A stretch of DNA of 15,829 nt from Rhodospirillaceae bacterium (GTDB taxonomy: Bacteria > Pseudomonadota > Alphaproteobacteria > Rhodospirillales > Rhodospirillaceae). Below, one piece after another: positions 1 to 7,974 of this stretch; positions within the stretch are counted from its first letter, which is position 1, and every line of letters starts with the position of its first letter. The position numbers and the translations under genes were made by a program. The notes under the pieces were generated by a model. That model saw nothing but the letters and a program-made list of their open reading frames with translations. It was not told where the DNA came from and did no database searches. The stretch spans positions 14,151 through 29,979 of the forward strand of contig NZGX01000027.1 in the NCBI GenBank assembly GCA_002691085.1. The letters run 5' to 3'.

Positions 1-2066
1 ATTGCAAGTGTTATGTCTGATTCATTAATAGGGCCAACAGCACAGTGTATAATATTTATACCTATTTTTTCTGATTTAATCTTTTCTAAAGCTGCCCTGA
101 TTGCTTCTGAAGACCCATGTGCATCTGCTTTGATTAATAGTGGGACTTTTTCTGTCTCCCCTTCACTAATTTTTGCAAACATCTGCTCCATATTATTAGA
201 GGCAGGAATTGAAGATTGATTCTTAATTTTTCTAGCTCTGAACTCTGCTACCTCTCTTGCCTTAGTTTCATCTTGAGTAACAACAAACTCATCTCCTGCT
301 TGAGGTGTTCCGCTAAAACCAAGAACTTCTACAGGGGAAGATGGTTGTGCTGATTTTACTTTGACACCTTGGTCGTTTACCAAAGCCCTAACCCTTCCCC
401 ATTCTGCACCAGCAACAAATATGTCTCCAGTTTTAAGCGTACCTCTTTTTACTAAGATAGTTGAGACTGACCCTTTTCCCTTTTCTACTTTAGACTCAAT
501 TACAACCCCCTCAGCATTACATTCCTTGGGTGCTTTAAGGTCTAGGAGTTCTGCTTGTAATTGGATTGCCTCAAGCAAACCATTTAAATTAATTTTCTTA
601 GATGCAGATACCTCAACGCACAGGGTTTCTCCACCCATTTCCTCAACAACTATTTCGTGATTAAGCAGGTCTTGTTTAATTTTTATACTATTTGATTCGG
701 GTTTGTCTATTTTGTTAACGGCGATAATGAATGGAACTTGTGCAGCCTGAGTATGCTTAATTGCTTCAATTGTTTGGGGCATGATCCCATCATCTGCAGC
801 GACAACTAGAATTACTATATCTGTTATTCTTGCCCCTCTGGCACGCATCGATGTAAACGCTTCATGGCCTGGGGTGTCAATAAATGTAATTTTTGAATCA
901 TTCTGTTGTCTAATCTGATATGCACCAATGTGTTGTGTTATGCCACCAGCTTCTCCAGATACGATATTCGTTTCTCTTAATGCATCTAACAGTGAAGTTT
1001 TACCATGATCAACATGCCCCATTATCGTTACGATTGGAGGTCTAGGTTCTTTAGTTGCAGATCCTAAATTACTATCGAGTGACAAGCCTTCTAATATGTC
1101 GTCATCTTTAATACGTTTTACTTTGTGGCCAAATTCTTGAGCAACGAGTTCAGCAGTATCGGCATCTAGTATTTCGTGGGTTTTTGCAATAACACCCATA
1201 TTCATCAATGCTTTAATTACATTACCAGACCTTTCTGCCATTCGATTGGACAGTTCTTGCACAGTAATTGATTCTGGAAGCGTAACCTCTCGAATGATTT
1301 TTTCTGCAGTTACAGAGGAATTTTGTTGGACCATTTGTCTGCGCTCTTTTTCTCTAGCCCTTCTGAGCGCTGCTATTGATCTTCCCCTTTCCTGATCATC
1401 CTCCCCTTCTAGGGCTGCTGAGATTGTCAACTTTCCAGTTCTTCTTCTCTTTTCAGTTCTTGGAACCAGAGAAGGTTTAGGGGATAGCTTGTTCTGTTTT
1501 CTTCCTTTTAATTCATCATCCTCATCTTCAATATAATCCTTTGTTTTCTCCTTGGTATCTATTTTGGGAGAATCTTTTTTATCCTTAAGGTTTTCTGGTG
1601 ATGGGATAATTTGATCAATTGACTTCTCATCTTGAGAAACCGTTTCTACTTTAGTATTTAAATTATCTTTAGCCTCTTTTGTAATTTCGTTTTTAATATC
1701 CTCTGAAGTAGGAACAGATTTTTCAGAGATTACTTCAGTAACCTTTTTAGCATCTTCTTGCTCTTGTTCTGCTTGCTGAAGAACTCTAATTCTTTGAGCA
1801 GTTTCTTCATTCTGAACTTTCTCTTGATTTATATCTGCCTGAATATTTTGTAAAGATTTGCTGATTTGGCCGGAGGCCTTTGAACTCACTGCTTGAACCT
1901 TACCGTCAGCACCCATCTCAAATTGTCGTTTTCTTTTACGCTCAACTTGGACTACTTTAGTCCTACCATGCGAGAAAGTCTGCCTCACTTGACCTGTCTC
2001 GACGGTTTTCTTTAGTTCTAGTTTACCCTTGGATAAGGACAAGGGTTTTTTTGCTTCATTCGACAT
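1..2066 (-). CDS. infB: Translation initiation factor IF-2 (3' end beyond window)
   Basis: IF-2 is the GTPase that brings initiator fMet-tRNA to the 30S subunit and promotes subunit joining. The frame opens at an ATG at 2064-2066 and stays open to the left edge, giving about 688 residues; the last ones match the late IF-2 region (NESDITLA). Residues 1-260 are a charged, low-complexity tail, followed by an IF2_N-like segment near 265-300. The GTPase motifs are complete: P-loop GHVDHGKT at 350-357, DTPGHEAF at 397-404 and NKID at 451-454. Domain II follows, then the start of domain III. An AGG five bases before the ATG supports this start. It lies 150 bases downstream of nusA, with no ylxR gene between them, which is unusual. 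The identity is certain; the missing C-terminal domain (C1/C2, fMet-tRNA binding) is cut by the window, not lost. Confidence 0.97.
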   Translation of the reverse strand, partial: MSNEAKKPLSLSKGKLELKKTVETGQVRQTFSHGRTKVVQVERKRKRQFEMGADGKVQAVSSKASGQISKSLQNIQADINQEKVQNEETAQRIRVLQQAEQEQEDAKKVTEVISEKSVPTSEDIKNEITKEAKDNLNTKVETVSQDEKSIDQIIPSPENLKDKKDSPKIDTKEKTKDYIEDEDDELKGRKQNKLSPKPSLVPRTEKRRRTGKLTISAALEGEDDQERGRSIAALRRAREKERRQMVQQNSSVTAEKIIREVTLPESITVQELSNRMAERSGNVIKALMNMGVIAKTHEILDADTAELVAQEFGHKVKRIKDDDILEGLSLDSNLGSATKEPRPPIVTIMGHVDHGKTSLLDALRETNIVSGEAGGITQHIGAYQIRQQNDSKITFIDTPGHEAFTSMRARGARITDIVILVVAADDGIMPQTIEAIKHTQAAQVPFIIAVNKIDKPESNSIKIKQDLLNHEIVVEEMGGETLCVEVSASKKINLNGLLEAIQLQAELLDLKAPKECNAEGVVIESKVEKGKGSVSTILVKRGTLKTGDIFVAGAEWGRVRALVNDQGVKVKSAQPSSPVEVLGFSGTPQAGDEFVVTQDETKAREVAEFRARKIKNQSSIPASNNMEQMFAKISEGETEKVPLLIKADAHGSSEAIRAALEKIKSEKIGINIIHCAVGPINESDITLA

Positions 2067-2216
2067 AACAGCCTGTTCAGTCCTATTTCGATAATAGCTT
2101 ATAACATTTTTTAATTTATATCTTCTATATTCTACCAAGTATTTTCAAGGGAATATTACTGAAAATCATGTATATACTAACTTTAATGCTAACATTTCAA
2201 TTTAATATATAAATTT
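2067..2216 (-). other. nusA-infB intergenic gap, ylxR absent
   Basis: These 150 AT-rich bases contain no reading frame of useful length on either strand; the longest minus-strand ATG frames I find are about 9 and 14 codons and have no SD. Most bacteria carry the small RNA-binding protein gene ylxR (DUF448) here. I find no residual YlxR-like peptide. The gap holds the infB ribosome binding site and one AT-rich inverted repeat (listed separately). I see no convincing promoter pair, so infB may depend on read-through from nusA. Confidence 0.6.
2141..2166 (-). repeat. Inverted repeat between nusA and infB
   Basis: Seven-base arms ATTTTCA (2141-2147) and TGAAAAT (2160-2166) are separated by 12 bases, so a short hairpin could form in the nusA-infB mRNA. 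It is not followed by a U-run on the minus strand, so it does not look like an intrinsic terminator. It might be an RNA processing or stability element, or chance in AT-rich DNA. Confidence 0.3.
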
Positions 2217-3773
2217 TCAATCCTTTTCAGCTATTTCCGGGTTGCTTTGGTTATCATCTTCAAACCAATGTTCTCTTGCCTTCATTATAATTTCATTTGC
2301 GTGGTCAACAGAAATTTTATCAGAATCAAGAATTTCTAGAAGTTCATCTGAGGACAAATCAGCAAGTTGATCTAATGTTTTAACTTCATTTTCCCCTAAT
2401 TTAATTATCAGATTAATGTCTAAGTGATTAATTTGTGCATCTTTAAGGTCCTCAGAAATATTAAGCTTACTAAGTTTCTCGTTTAATTTAGATCTCTGTT
2501 CATCGAGATATGCTTGAGATCTTGCTTTTAGCTCCGCTGTGATTTCCTCATCAAAACCTTCTATAGAAATTAATTCTTCATTGGGGACAAATGCTACTTC
2601 TTCAATAGAAGTAAATCCTTCGGTAACTAGAAGATGAGCTATAACCTCATCAACATCAAGTGCACTGATAAAGTTATGACTTCTGGTATGAAATTCTTCT
2701 TGTCTTCTAGCGCTCTCTTGGTCTTCAGTTAGAATATCTATTACCCATCCTGTTAACTGCGATGCTAATCTAACATTCTGCCCTCTCCTGCCAATTGCAA
2801 GAGAAAGTTGATCATCTGGAACAACAACTTCTATTCTTCCAGAATCCTCGTCTAAAACTACTTTAGATACTTCTGCTGGGGCAAGAGCATTTACTACAAA
2901 AGTAGCAGGATCATCGTTCCATTGTATGATATCAATTTTCTCTCCTTGAAGCTCGTTAACAACAGCCTGTACTCTACTACCTCGCATACCTACACAGGCA
3001 CCAACAGGGTCAATGGAGTTATCTTTGGAAATAACAGCAATTTTTGCCCTACTTCCTGGATCCCTGGCTACCCCCTTAATCTCAATAATGCCGTCATAAA
3101 TTTCAGGTACTTCTTGTGAAAATAGCATACCCATGAATTCTGGACATGTTCTTGAAAGAAAAATTTGAGGCCCTCTCACTTCTTCCCTGACATCAAGTAT
3201 ATAAGCTCTTACTCTATCGCCAGTTTTAAAATGCTCTCGTGGAATTAGCTCATCTCGCCTTAGAATGGCTTCTGCCCTTCCAAGGTCAACAATAACATTG
3301 CCAAATTCAACTCTCTTAACTTGACCATTTACAATTTCACCTGCTCTATTTTTATATTCTTCATATTGCCTTGCTCTTTCAGCTTCTCTAACTCTCTGGA
3401 CTATTACCTGTTTAGCCATTTGCGAGGATATTCTTCCAAAGTCAATTGGAGGCAATATATCAATTAAAAATTGCCCAACAGCTAGGTCTTTTTGTTTTTT
3501 AATAGCATTCTTTAAATAGACTTGAGTATTTTCATCTTCAATTATTCCTGAGTCATCAACTACTTCAAGGTATCTGGCTAAGCGTATTTCGCCAGTCTTC
3601 CTATCAATGCTGGCTCTTATATCTTTTTCTTGACCATACTTTGATCTTCCAGCTTTTTGGATAGCTTGTTCCATAATGATAAATACTTCTTCTCTCTCAA
3701 TGGCCTTGTCTCTTGCTACATTATCAACAACCTGGATAAGTTCTGGCCTGTTCATTGCTATGTCTTGTGACAT
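2217..3773 (-). CDS. nusA: Transcription termination/antitermination factor NusA
   Basis: NusA binds RNA polymerase and modulates pausing, intrinsic termination and rRNA antitermination. The 518 residues have the full layout: polymerase-binding N-terminal domain (about 1-130), S1 domain (about 146-208), KH1 with GACVGMRG at 258-265, KH2 with GRRG at 328-331, and a long acidic C-terminal extension (about 370-518) resembling the repeat region of proteobacterial NusA. The ATG at 3771-3773 has an AAAGG about a dozen bases upstream; an in-frame ATG six codons later (MNRPEL) aligns better with the usual N-terminus and is an alternative start. It lies 39 bases after rimP, the standard rimP-nusA pairing. 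Function is assigned from the family; all core domains are intact. Confidence 0.97.
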   Translation of the reverse strand: MSQDIAMNRPELIQVVDNVARDKAIEREEVFIIMEQAIQKAGRSKYGQEKDIRASIDRKTGEIRLARYLEVVDDSGIIEDENTQVYLKNAIKKQKDLAVGQFLIDILPPIDFGRISSQMAKQVIVQRVREAERARQYEEYKNRAGEIVNGQVKRVEFGNVIVDLGRAEAILRRDELIPREHFKTGDRVRAYILDVREEVRGPQIFLSRTCPEFMGMLFSQEVPEIYDGIIEIKGVARDPGSRAKIAVISKDNSIDPVGACVGMRGSRVQAVVNELQGEKIDIIQWNDDPATFVVNALAPAEVSKVVLDEDSGRIEVVVPDDQLSLAIGRRGQNVRLASQLTGWVIDILTEDQESARRQEEFHTRSHNFISALDVDEVIAHLLVTEGFTSIEEVAFVPNEELISIEGFDEEITAELKARSQAYLDEQRSKLNEKLSKLNISEDLKDAQINHLDINLIIKLGENEVKTLDQLADLSSDELLEILDSDKISVDHANEIIMKAREHWFEDDNQSNPEIAEKD

Positions 3774-3812
3774 AATTTCTTTACCTTTAGTTATTAAAAA
3801 ATAAAACTGAAA

Positions 3813-4277
3813 CTATACTTCATCATAAGTTAAATTAGCTTTAACAATATTAACAAGTGGCAACTTAATTTCTCTTTTGCCACAAAGAATTTTAACTTCC
3901 TTATTATTTGAAATACCCTTTAGTACACCACTAAAATGTTTTTTATTATCTATTGGATCTTTTATTTTTATATTCACTATATTACCTGAAAAATTTTCGA
4001 AGTCATTGAGGCGAGTCAAGGGCCTTTCTGTGCCTGGGGAACTTACCTCTAGTTGATATGTGCCATCTACAGGTGGCTTATCATCAAAAAAAGCAGAGAG
4101 ACTCTTACTCACAATCACACAGTCTTTTACACTTATTTCTTTAAAATCTAATTTATCTATCATTATTTGTAATATTCTATCTTCATTCTCAATTATTATA
4201 GCTGCCCTAATAATGTCATAATTTAACTCCTGAAGAATTGGCCTTATCTCATTTTCTAGAACATGGAGTCTTTCCAT
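3813..4277 (-). CDS. rimP: Ribosome maturation factor RimP
   Basis: RimP is a cytoplasmic factor needed for maturation of the 30S subunit. The 154-residue product has the family length and its signature LEVSSPGTERPL at 76-87, followed by the typical acidic/aromatic stretch (NDFENFSG) and a C-terminal SH3-like beta domain. It is the first gene of the rimP-nusA-infB cluster. The ATG at 4275-4277 has only a weak purine-rich upstream sequence (TGGA), with no clear SD. A terminator-like hairpin stands 43 bases before the start codon, so expression depends either on a promoter in that 43-base gap or on read-through of the hairpin. Confidence 0.95.
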   Translation of the reverse strand: MERLHVLENEIRPILQELNYDIIRAAIIIENEDRILQIMIDKLDFKEISVKDCVIVSKSLSAFFDDKPPVDGTYQLEVSSPGTERPLTRLNDFENFSGNIVNIKIKDPIDNKKHFSGVLKGISNNKEVKILCGKREIKLPLVNIVKANLTYDEV

Positions 4278-4320
4278 AAATAATTATCCATATAGGTTAA
4301 ATCAGACTATAATTTCTGAC

Positions 4321-4345
4321 AAAAAAAGTGGGCTCAAGGCCCACT
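4321..4345 (-). terminator. Rho-independent terminator between trmB and rimP
   Basis: Read on the minus strand, AGTGGGC (4345-4339), a five-base loop CTTGA and GCCCACT (4333-4327) form a perfect seven-pair stem, very GC-rich for this region. The final T of the stem begins a run of seven Ts at 4327-4321. This is a textbook intrinsic terminator oriented for minus-strand transcription. The plus strand has no T-run after the stem, so it is one-directional. It either ends the metK-trmB transcript or acts as an attenuator in a leader upstream of rimP-nusA-infB. Confidence 0.85.
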
Positions 4346-4379
4346 CCCAAAATTTACCAAAAATGTGAAACTAATCTTT

Positions 4380-4408
4380 CGTATAGTGTGATTTTAAGGA
4401 GTTAGCAA
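4380..4408 (-). promoter_or_regulatory. Candidate promoter upstream of the rimP leader hairpin
   Basis: On the minus strand, TTGCTA (4408-4403) and TATACG (4385-4380) are separated by exactly 17 bases. Each matches four of six sigma-70 consensus positions. Transcription would begin near 4373, just past trmB and about 28 bases before the terminator hairpin, giving a leader of about 96 bases for rimP. A second weak pair (TTGTCA at 4322-4317 and TAACCT at 4299-4294) lies after the hairpin. Neither is strong and AT-rich DNA gives many such matches. Confidence 0.3.
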
Positions 4409-4411
4409 CAT

Positions 4412-5086
4412 TTAAATATCATTCTTGAGAAATTTTAAATATTTTGGTTTTCTTCCCGCTTGAATGGCTTTTTGCTCGTAACGCGTAGAAAACCAGCCTT
4501 TTGGAGGATTTTCCCATGAGTTTTGGTCTAAATTTTCGTTTTTAAATAGAGGCGTTCTCATGAATTGCTCCAAGGACCAATTAAGATATTCCATATGATC
4601 AGTTGCAAATAAGAGTTCACCCCCATCGAGGATAATTCTAGCTAGCTGTTGAAGGTTTCCAGAATTAGTAAATCTTCTTTTTGCATGTCTTTTTTTGGGC
4701 CATGGATCAGGAAATAATAAAAAAATTTTATCGATGCTCTTAGGTGGCAAGAGAAGAATTATATTATTTGCGTCTTCATTTATTAATCTAATGTTTGTAA
4801 GATTTAATTTGGATATCTGCTTTAAAGTTTTCACAATACCATCTTCATAAACCTCAACTCCTATAAACCCAATGTTTGGATAGATTCTAGACAGTGAGAT
4901 TAAATGTTCTCCTGAACCAAAACCAATTTCCAGCCAGATCTCTTTGATATTATTTGGAAAATACGACTTTAAGTCTGAACTCTTTGATATATCTTTGTAG
5001 TTTATTGAAAGCCTGGGTAGCTGAGATCTTATTATCTCATCATTTTTATTTTTGTTTCCCTTTCCCCTTCTTCTTCCATAAATCAA
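4412..5086 (-). CDS. trmB: tRNA (guanine-N7)-methyltransferase TrmB
   Basis: TrmB uses S-adenosylmethionine to make m7G at position 46 of tRNA variable loops. The 224 residues contain the SAM-binding motif EIGFGSGEH at 53-61 and the family signature FPDPWPKKRHAKRR at 125-138. The N-terminal YGRRRGK segment resembles the basic start of alphaproteobacterial homologues. The start is TTG at 5084-5086, supported by a GGAG eight bases upstream (5095-5098); an in-frame stop lies a short way upstream and there is no nearby ATG in frame. It follows metK by 20 bases, so the enzyme making SAM and a SAM user are probably cotranscribed. The transcript probably ends at the hairpin at 4321-4345. Confidence 0.96.
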   Translation of the reverse strand: MIYGRRRGKGNKNKNDEIIRSQLPRLSINYKDISKSSDLKSYFPNNIKEIWLEIGFGSGEHLISLSRIYPNIGFIGVEVYEDGIVKTLKQISKLNLTNIRLINEDANNIILLLPPKSIDKIFLLFPDPWPKKRHAKRRFTNSGNLQQLARIILDGGELLFATDHMEYLNWSLEQFMRTPLFKNENLDQNSWENPPKGWFSTRYEQKAIQAGRKPKYLKFLKNDI

Positions 5087-5106
5087 ACAACTATCTCCAA
5101 TTTAAA

Positions 5107-6267
5107 TCAAAAATTTGATAGCAGTTGATCCACAAGATCTATTTTTTCCCATGAAAATCCGTCCCTAACATCCCTTCCAAAATGTCCATATGCTGCTGTA
5201 GAGGAATATATTGGTCGATTTAGATCTAGATGGTTTCTAATTCCTCTTGGACTAAGGTCAATTAGTTCTTGGACTGTACTCGATAATTTACTTTCATCTA
5301 CCTGTCCAGTTCCAAAGGTATCAATGTAGACTGATAATGGACGAGAAACACCTATGGCGTATGAGAGTTGAATTAAACATTTGTTGGCTAATTTCGATGC
5401 AACTATATTTTTTGCTATATATCTGGCAGCATATGCAGCCGAACGGTCAACCTTAGTAGGGTCCTTCCCTGAAAATGCTCCTCCACCATGAGGAGCTGCC
5501 CCACCATAGGTATCTACTATTATTTTTCTTCCTGTTAATCCACAGTCACCATCTGGTCCGCCTATCACAAATCTTCCAGTTGGGTTTACAAAAAAATTAT
5601 TATCTTCACACATCCAATTATCAGGAAGAATTTCTTGAACATGCTTTCTAACAAACTCCCTAATTTCATTTTGTTCAATCCCGTCTTTATGCTGGGTAGA
5701 AACTACAATTGATTTTGCAGTTGAGGGTTTACCATTTATATATTCTAAGCTGACCTGGCTTTTTGAGTCAGGTCCAAGAAAGGGTGCTTCCCCCAAGTGT
5801 CTAGCCTTTGCAAGTGACTCAAGTATTTTATGGGCGTAAACAATTGGTGCTGGCATGAGTTCTGGTGTTTCATTAACTGCATAACCAAACATGATACCCT
5901 GGTCACCAGCTCCCTCATCCTTATTTGCTGATGCATCAACACCCATGGCAATATCTGATGACTGAGCATGTATATGACAGATTACCTCAAGGTTTTTCCA
6001 ATGAAAACCCTCTTGCTCATAGCCTATATCTTTTACAGCGTTCCTTGCGGTTTCTTTAATAATTTCATCTGTTACTTCTTTAGGTCCGCGAACCTCACCA
6101 GCGAGTACGATTCTATTTGTTGTACAAAGAGTTTCCACAGCTACTCTTGATTGAGGGTCATTTTTTAAAAATAGATCAACTATTTCATCAGATATTCGGT
6201 CACTTACCTTATCCGGATGGCCTTCAGATACTGATTCGCTTGTAAAAATAAAATTAGACAGTGCCAC
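5107..6267 (-). CDS. metK: S-adenosylmethionine synthetase
   Basis: MetK makes S-adenosylmethionine from methionine and ATP in the cytoplasm. The 386-residue length is normal and the signatures are present: GHPDK at 16-20, the hexapeptide region GAGDQGIMFGYA at 119-130 and the glycine-rich GGGAFSGKDP at 261-270. The start is GTG at 6265-6267, fixed by a strong AGGAG six bases upstream (6274-6278), one of the best ribosome binding sites in the window. It sits downstream of lnt with a 111-base gap that contains a good -10 element, so it probably has its own promoter. trmB follows after 20 bases. Many alphaproteobacteria carry a small helix-turn-helix regulator gene between lnt and metK; none is present here. 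Confidence 0.98.
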   Translation of the reverse strand: MALSNFIFTSESVSEGHPDKVSDRISDEIVDLFLKNDPQSRVAVETLCTTNRIVLAGEVRGPKEVTDEIIKETARNAVKDIGYEQEGFHWKNLEVICHIHAQSSDIAMGVDASANKDEGAGDQGIMFGYAVNETPELMPAPIVYAHKILESLAKARHLGEAPFLGPDSKSQVSLEYINGKPSTAKSIVVSTQHKDGIEQNEIREFVRKHVQEILPDNWMCEDNNFFVNPTGRFVIGGPDGDCGLTGRKIIVDTYGGAAPHGGGAFSGKDPTKVDRSAAYAARYIAKNIVASKLANKCLIQLSYAIGVSRPLSVYIDTFGTGQVDESKLSSTVQELIDLSPRGIRNHLDLNRPIYSSTAAYGHFGRDVRDGFSWEKIDLVDQLLSNF

Positions 6268-6285
6268 AGGTATCTCCTAATCCCA

Positions 6286-6300
6286 TATTAAAATTTAATA
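6286..6300. repeat. AT-only palindrome in the metK leader
   Basis: TATTAAA and TTTAATA flank a single central base, forming a perfect 15-base palindrome eight bases upstream of the metK SD. It would lie inside the 5' leader if the proposed promoter is used. It could be a weak RNA hairpin near the ribosome binding site or a protein operator, but AT-only palindromes also arise by chance here. I cannot match the leader to a known SAM riboswitch class by eye. Confidence 0.3.
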
Positions 6301-6326
6301 GTTATTTGCAGTATTCATAGATCAAG

Positions 6327-6355
6327 ATTATATACAATACAAAATAACTATAAAA
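6327..6355 (-). promoter_or_regulatory. metK: Candidate metK promoter
   Basis: A perfect TATAAT is read on the minus strand at 6332-6327, preceded by TG two bases upstream, near an extended -10 arrangement. At 17 bases spacing the -35 position (6355-6350) reads TTTTAT, a poor match. Transcription would start near 6320, giving a leader of about 53 bases ending in the strong AGGAG. The element lies in the lnt-metK gap, where a separate promoter for metK-trmB makes sense. Confidence 0.4.
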
Positions 6356-6378
6356 TAAAGTTCTTAAGTTAATTCACC

Positions 6379-7974
6379 TTAATTTTTATATTTCACAAAC
6401 CTCAAAGTGGCTAAAATTAAAATAATTGATAAAGCGAAAAATAATGAATGCCTAAAATAATTAAATAATGTAGGAGCTAGTTTTTGAGGTAGGCCAGTAT
6501 CTATTGTACCAGTTTTATTAATATCAATTTTATTTATAACTCTTCCGTAGCCATCTATAACTGCTGTAATTCCAGAGTTTGCTACTCTAATTGCAGGAAG
6601 GCCGTGTTCAATAGACCTCATTCTTACGTTTGCAAAATGTTGATATGGACCGCTTGATTTTCCAAACCATGCATCATTTGTAATATTAAGTAACCATTCA
6701 GGGTTATGCTTTGTTTCATATAAGTTCCCAGAAAATATTATTTCGTAACATATTATGGGCATGAATGAAGGTAAATTACCTAATGAAATTGGCAGTCTGT
6801 CTTTGCCATGTTTAAACCCCTGTCCTGCAGTATATATAAGTTTATTGAATCCAAAAAAATTAACAAAGGATGGCGTATATTCACCAAATGGGACTAGGTG
6901 TACTTTGTCGTAAACAGCCTCAACGCCAAAATTGCTAATTACATAAAGGCTATTATAGCTTGTATTAAGGTTACGATTTATTTCTGTCCTAGGCGAACCG
7001 GTAATAAGTTTTGTATCATTTGGGAACGACAATAAAATATATTCTAATAATGGCTTATTTCTATTTAATGCATATGTAACTGCTGCTTCTGGCCATATCA
7101 CGTGCGTAATCCCATCAGCCTCATGATTACTCATCATTACTAGTTTTTCAATATGCTTTCTTCTTAATTTTGGTACCCACTTTTCCTTTTGGGTAATGTT
7201 TGGTTGAACCAAACGTAGGTTGATATTATCAACATATGTTAGATCAGCATTATGTACTCTAAAAATACCCCATGAACTCAGTAAAATCAGAGGCAGATTA
7301 CAGATAATAATAAATATAAATTTATATCTAGACTTAGCTTTATCCCCATTTATAAAAAACGAAGGACTGGAAGCAGAGAGTACTGTAACAAGTGATAGAC
7401 CATATATTCCAAATATACTAACTGACTGTGATGGATATGATATGTTTGCCCAAATATTACCTATGGGATTCCAGGGGAAGCCAGTAAAGAGCCATCCTCT
7501 AAACCACTCTATTATTGCCCATAATGAAGCAAACAAAATCAATTTATACCATAAAGCAATTAATTTATTTTCTGGATTACTTTTAGTATTTGTTTTTTTA
7601 GATATTTCTGTTTGATAGGAATGTAATAAAAGACCTATAATCCCAATATAGATTGCGAACCCAGCCGAAAGGATTAAAACAGCAGGAATCGCAATAATAC
7701 CATACATTTTTTCATCTACATAAAATGCATTTGTTATCCAAAAAAAGCTTAACCCAAAATAACCCAACCCGAAGAACCATGCCGTAAGGAAAGAATTCTT
7801 ATAATTTTTAGAGCAATCAAGAAGAATAAGAAATGATGGAATTGTAAGCCATATTATTGGAAAGATTCCCCAAGGTTGCATAGATAGAACTGTTAAGCTT
7901 CCAAATAGTAAAGAAAGAATGAGCTGTGCAACAAAATTAGGTCTTTTAATTTTTTTAATTATCTTTAGAGCCAT
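6379..7974 (-). CDS. lnt: Apolipoprotein N-acyltransferase
   Basis: Lnt transfers a third acyl chain from phospholipid to the N-terminal cysteine of lipoproteins at the periplasmic face of the inner membrane. The 531 residues begin with a block of hydrophobic helices (about residues 15-240), followed by a periplasmic carbon-nitrogen hydrolase domain (about 250-490) and a final membrane helix near 505-527. The nitrilase-type catalytic triad is visible: E296 in WPEAA, K357 in YDKVHLVPFGEYTP and C409 in IICYE. The ATG at 7972-7974 directly follows the corC stop codon (TAA then ATG, no gap), so translation is probably coupled. The corC-lnt pairing is conserved across Proteobacteria. The roughly 20-residue hydrophilic insert near 122-140 (KKTNTKSNPENK) looks like a cytoplasmic loop. 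Confidence 0.96.
   Translation of the reverse strand: MALKIIKKIKRPNFVAQLILSLLFGSLTVLSMQPWGIFPIIWLTIPSFLILLDCSKNYKNSFLTAWFFGLGYFGLSFFWITNAFYVDEKMYGIIAIPAVLILSAGFAIYIGIIGLLLHSYQTEISKKTNTKSNPENKLIALWYKLILFASLWAIIEWFRGWLFTGFPWNPIGNIWANISYPSQSVSIFGIYGLSLVTVLSASSPSFFINGDKAKSRYKFIFIIICNLPLILLSSWGIFRVHNADLTYVDNINLRLVQPNITQKEKWVPKLRRKHIEKLVMMSNHEADGITHVIWPEAAVTYALNRNKPLLEYILLSFPNDTKLITGSPRTEINRNLNTSYNSLYVISNFGVEAVYDKVHLVPFGEYTPSFVNFFGFNKLIYTAGQGFKHGKDRLPISLGNLPSFMPIICYEIIFSGNLYETKHNPEWLLNITNDAWFGKSSGPYQHFANVRMRSIEHGLPAIRVANSGITAVIDGYGRVINKIDINKTGTIDTGLPQKLAPTLFNYFRHSLFFALSIILILATLRFVKYKN

Noticed and set aside
361..660. 99-codon plus-strand open frame
   Set aside because: It lies fully inside infB, antisense; the minus frame carries clear IF-2 motifs and this one has no family resemblance.
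4278..4411. tRNA gene upstream of rimP, as metY in E. coli
   Set aside because: The 134-base gap is AT-rich, has no T-loop GTTCRA or acceptor-stem pairing that I can find, and its only clear stem is the terminator.
6268..6320. Known SAM riboswitch in front of metK
   Set aside because: I could not match the leader to SAM-II, SAM-V or SAM/SAH patterns by eye; left as a test, not a call.
7220..7615. 131-codon plus-strand open frame
   Set aside because: Antisense to the membrane part of lnt; it has no recognisable motif and no ribosome binding site.
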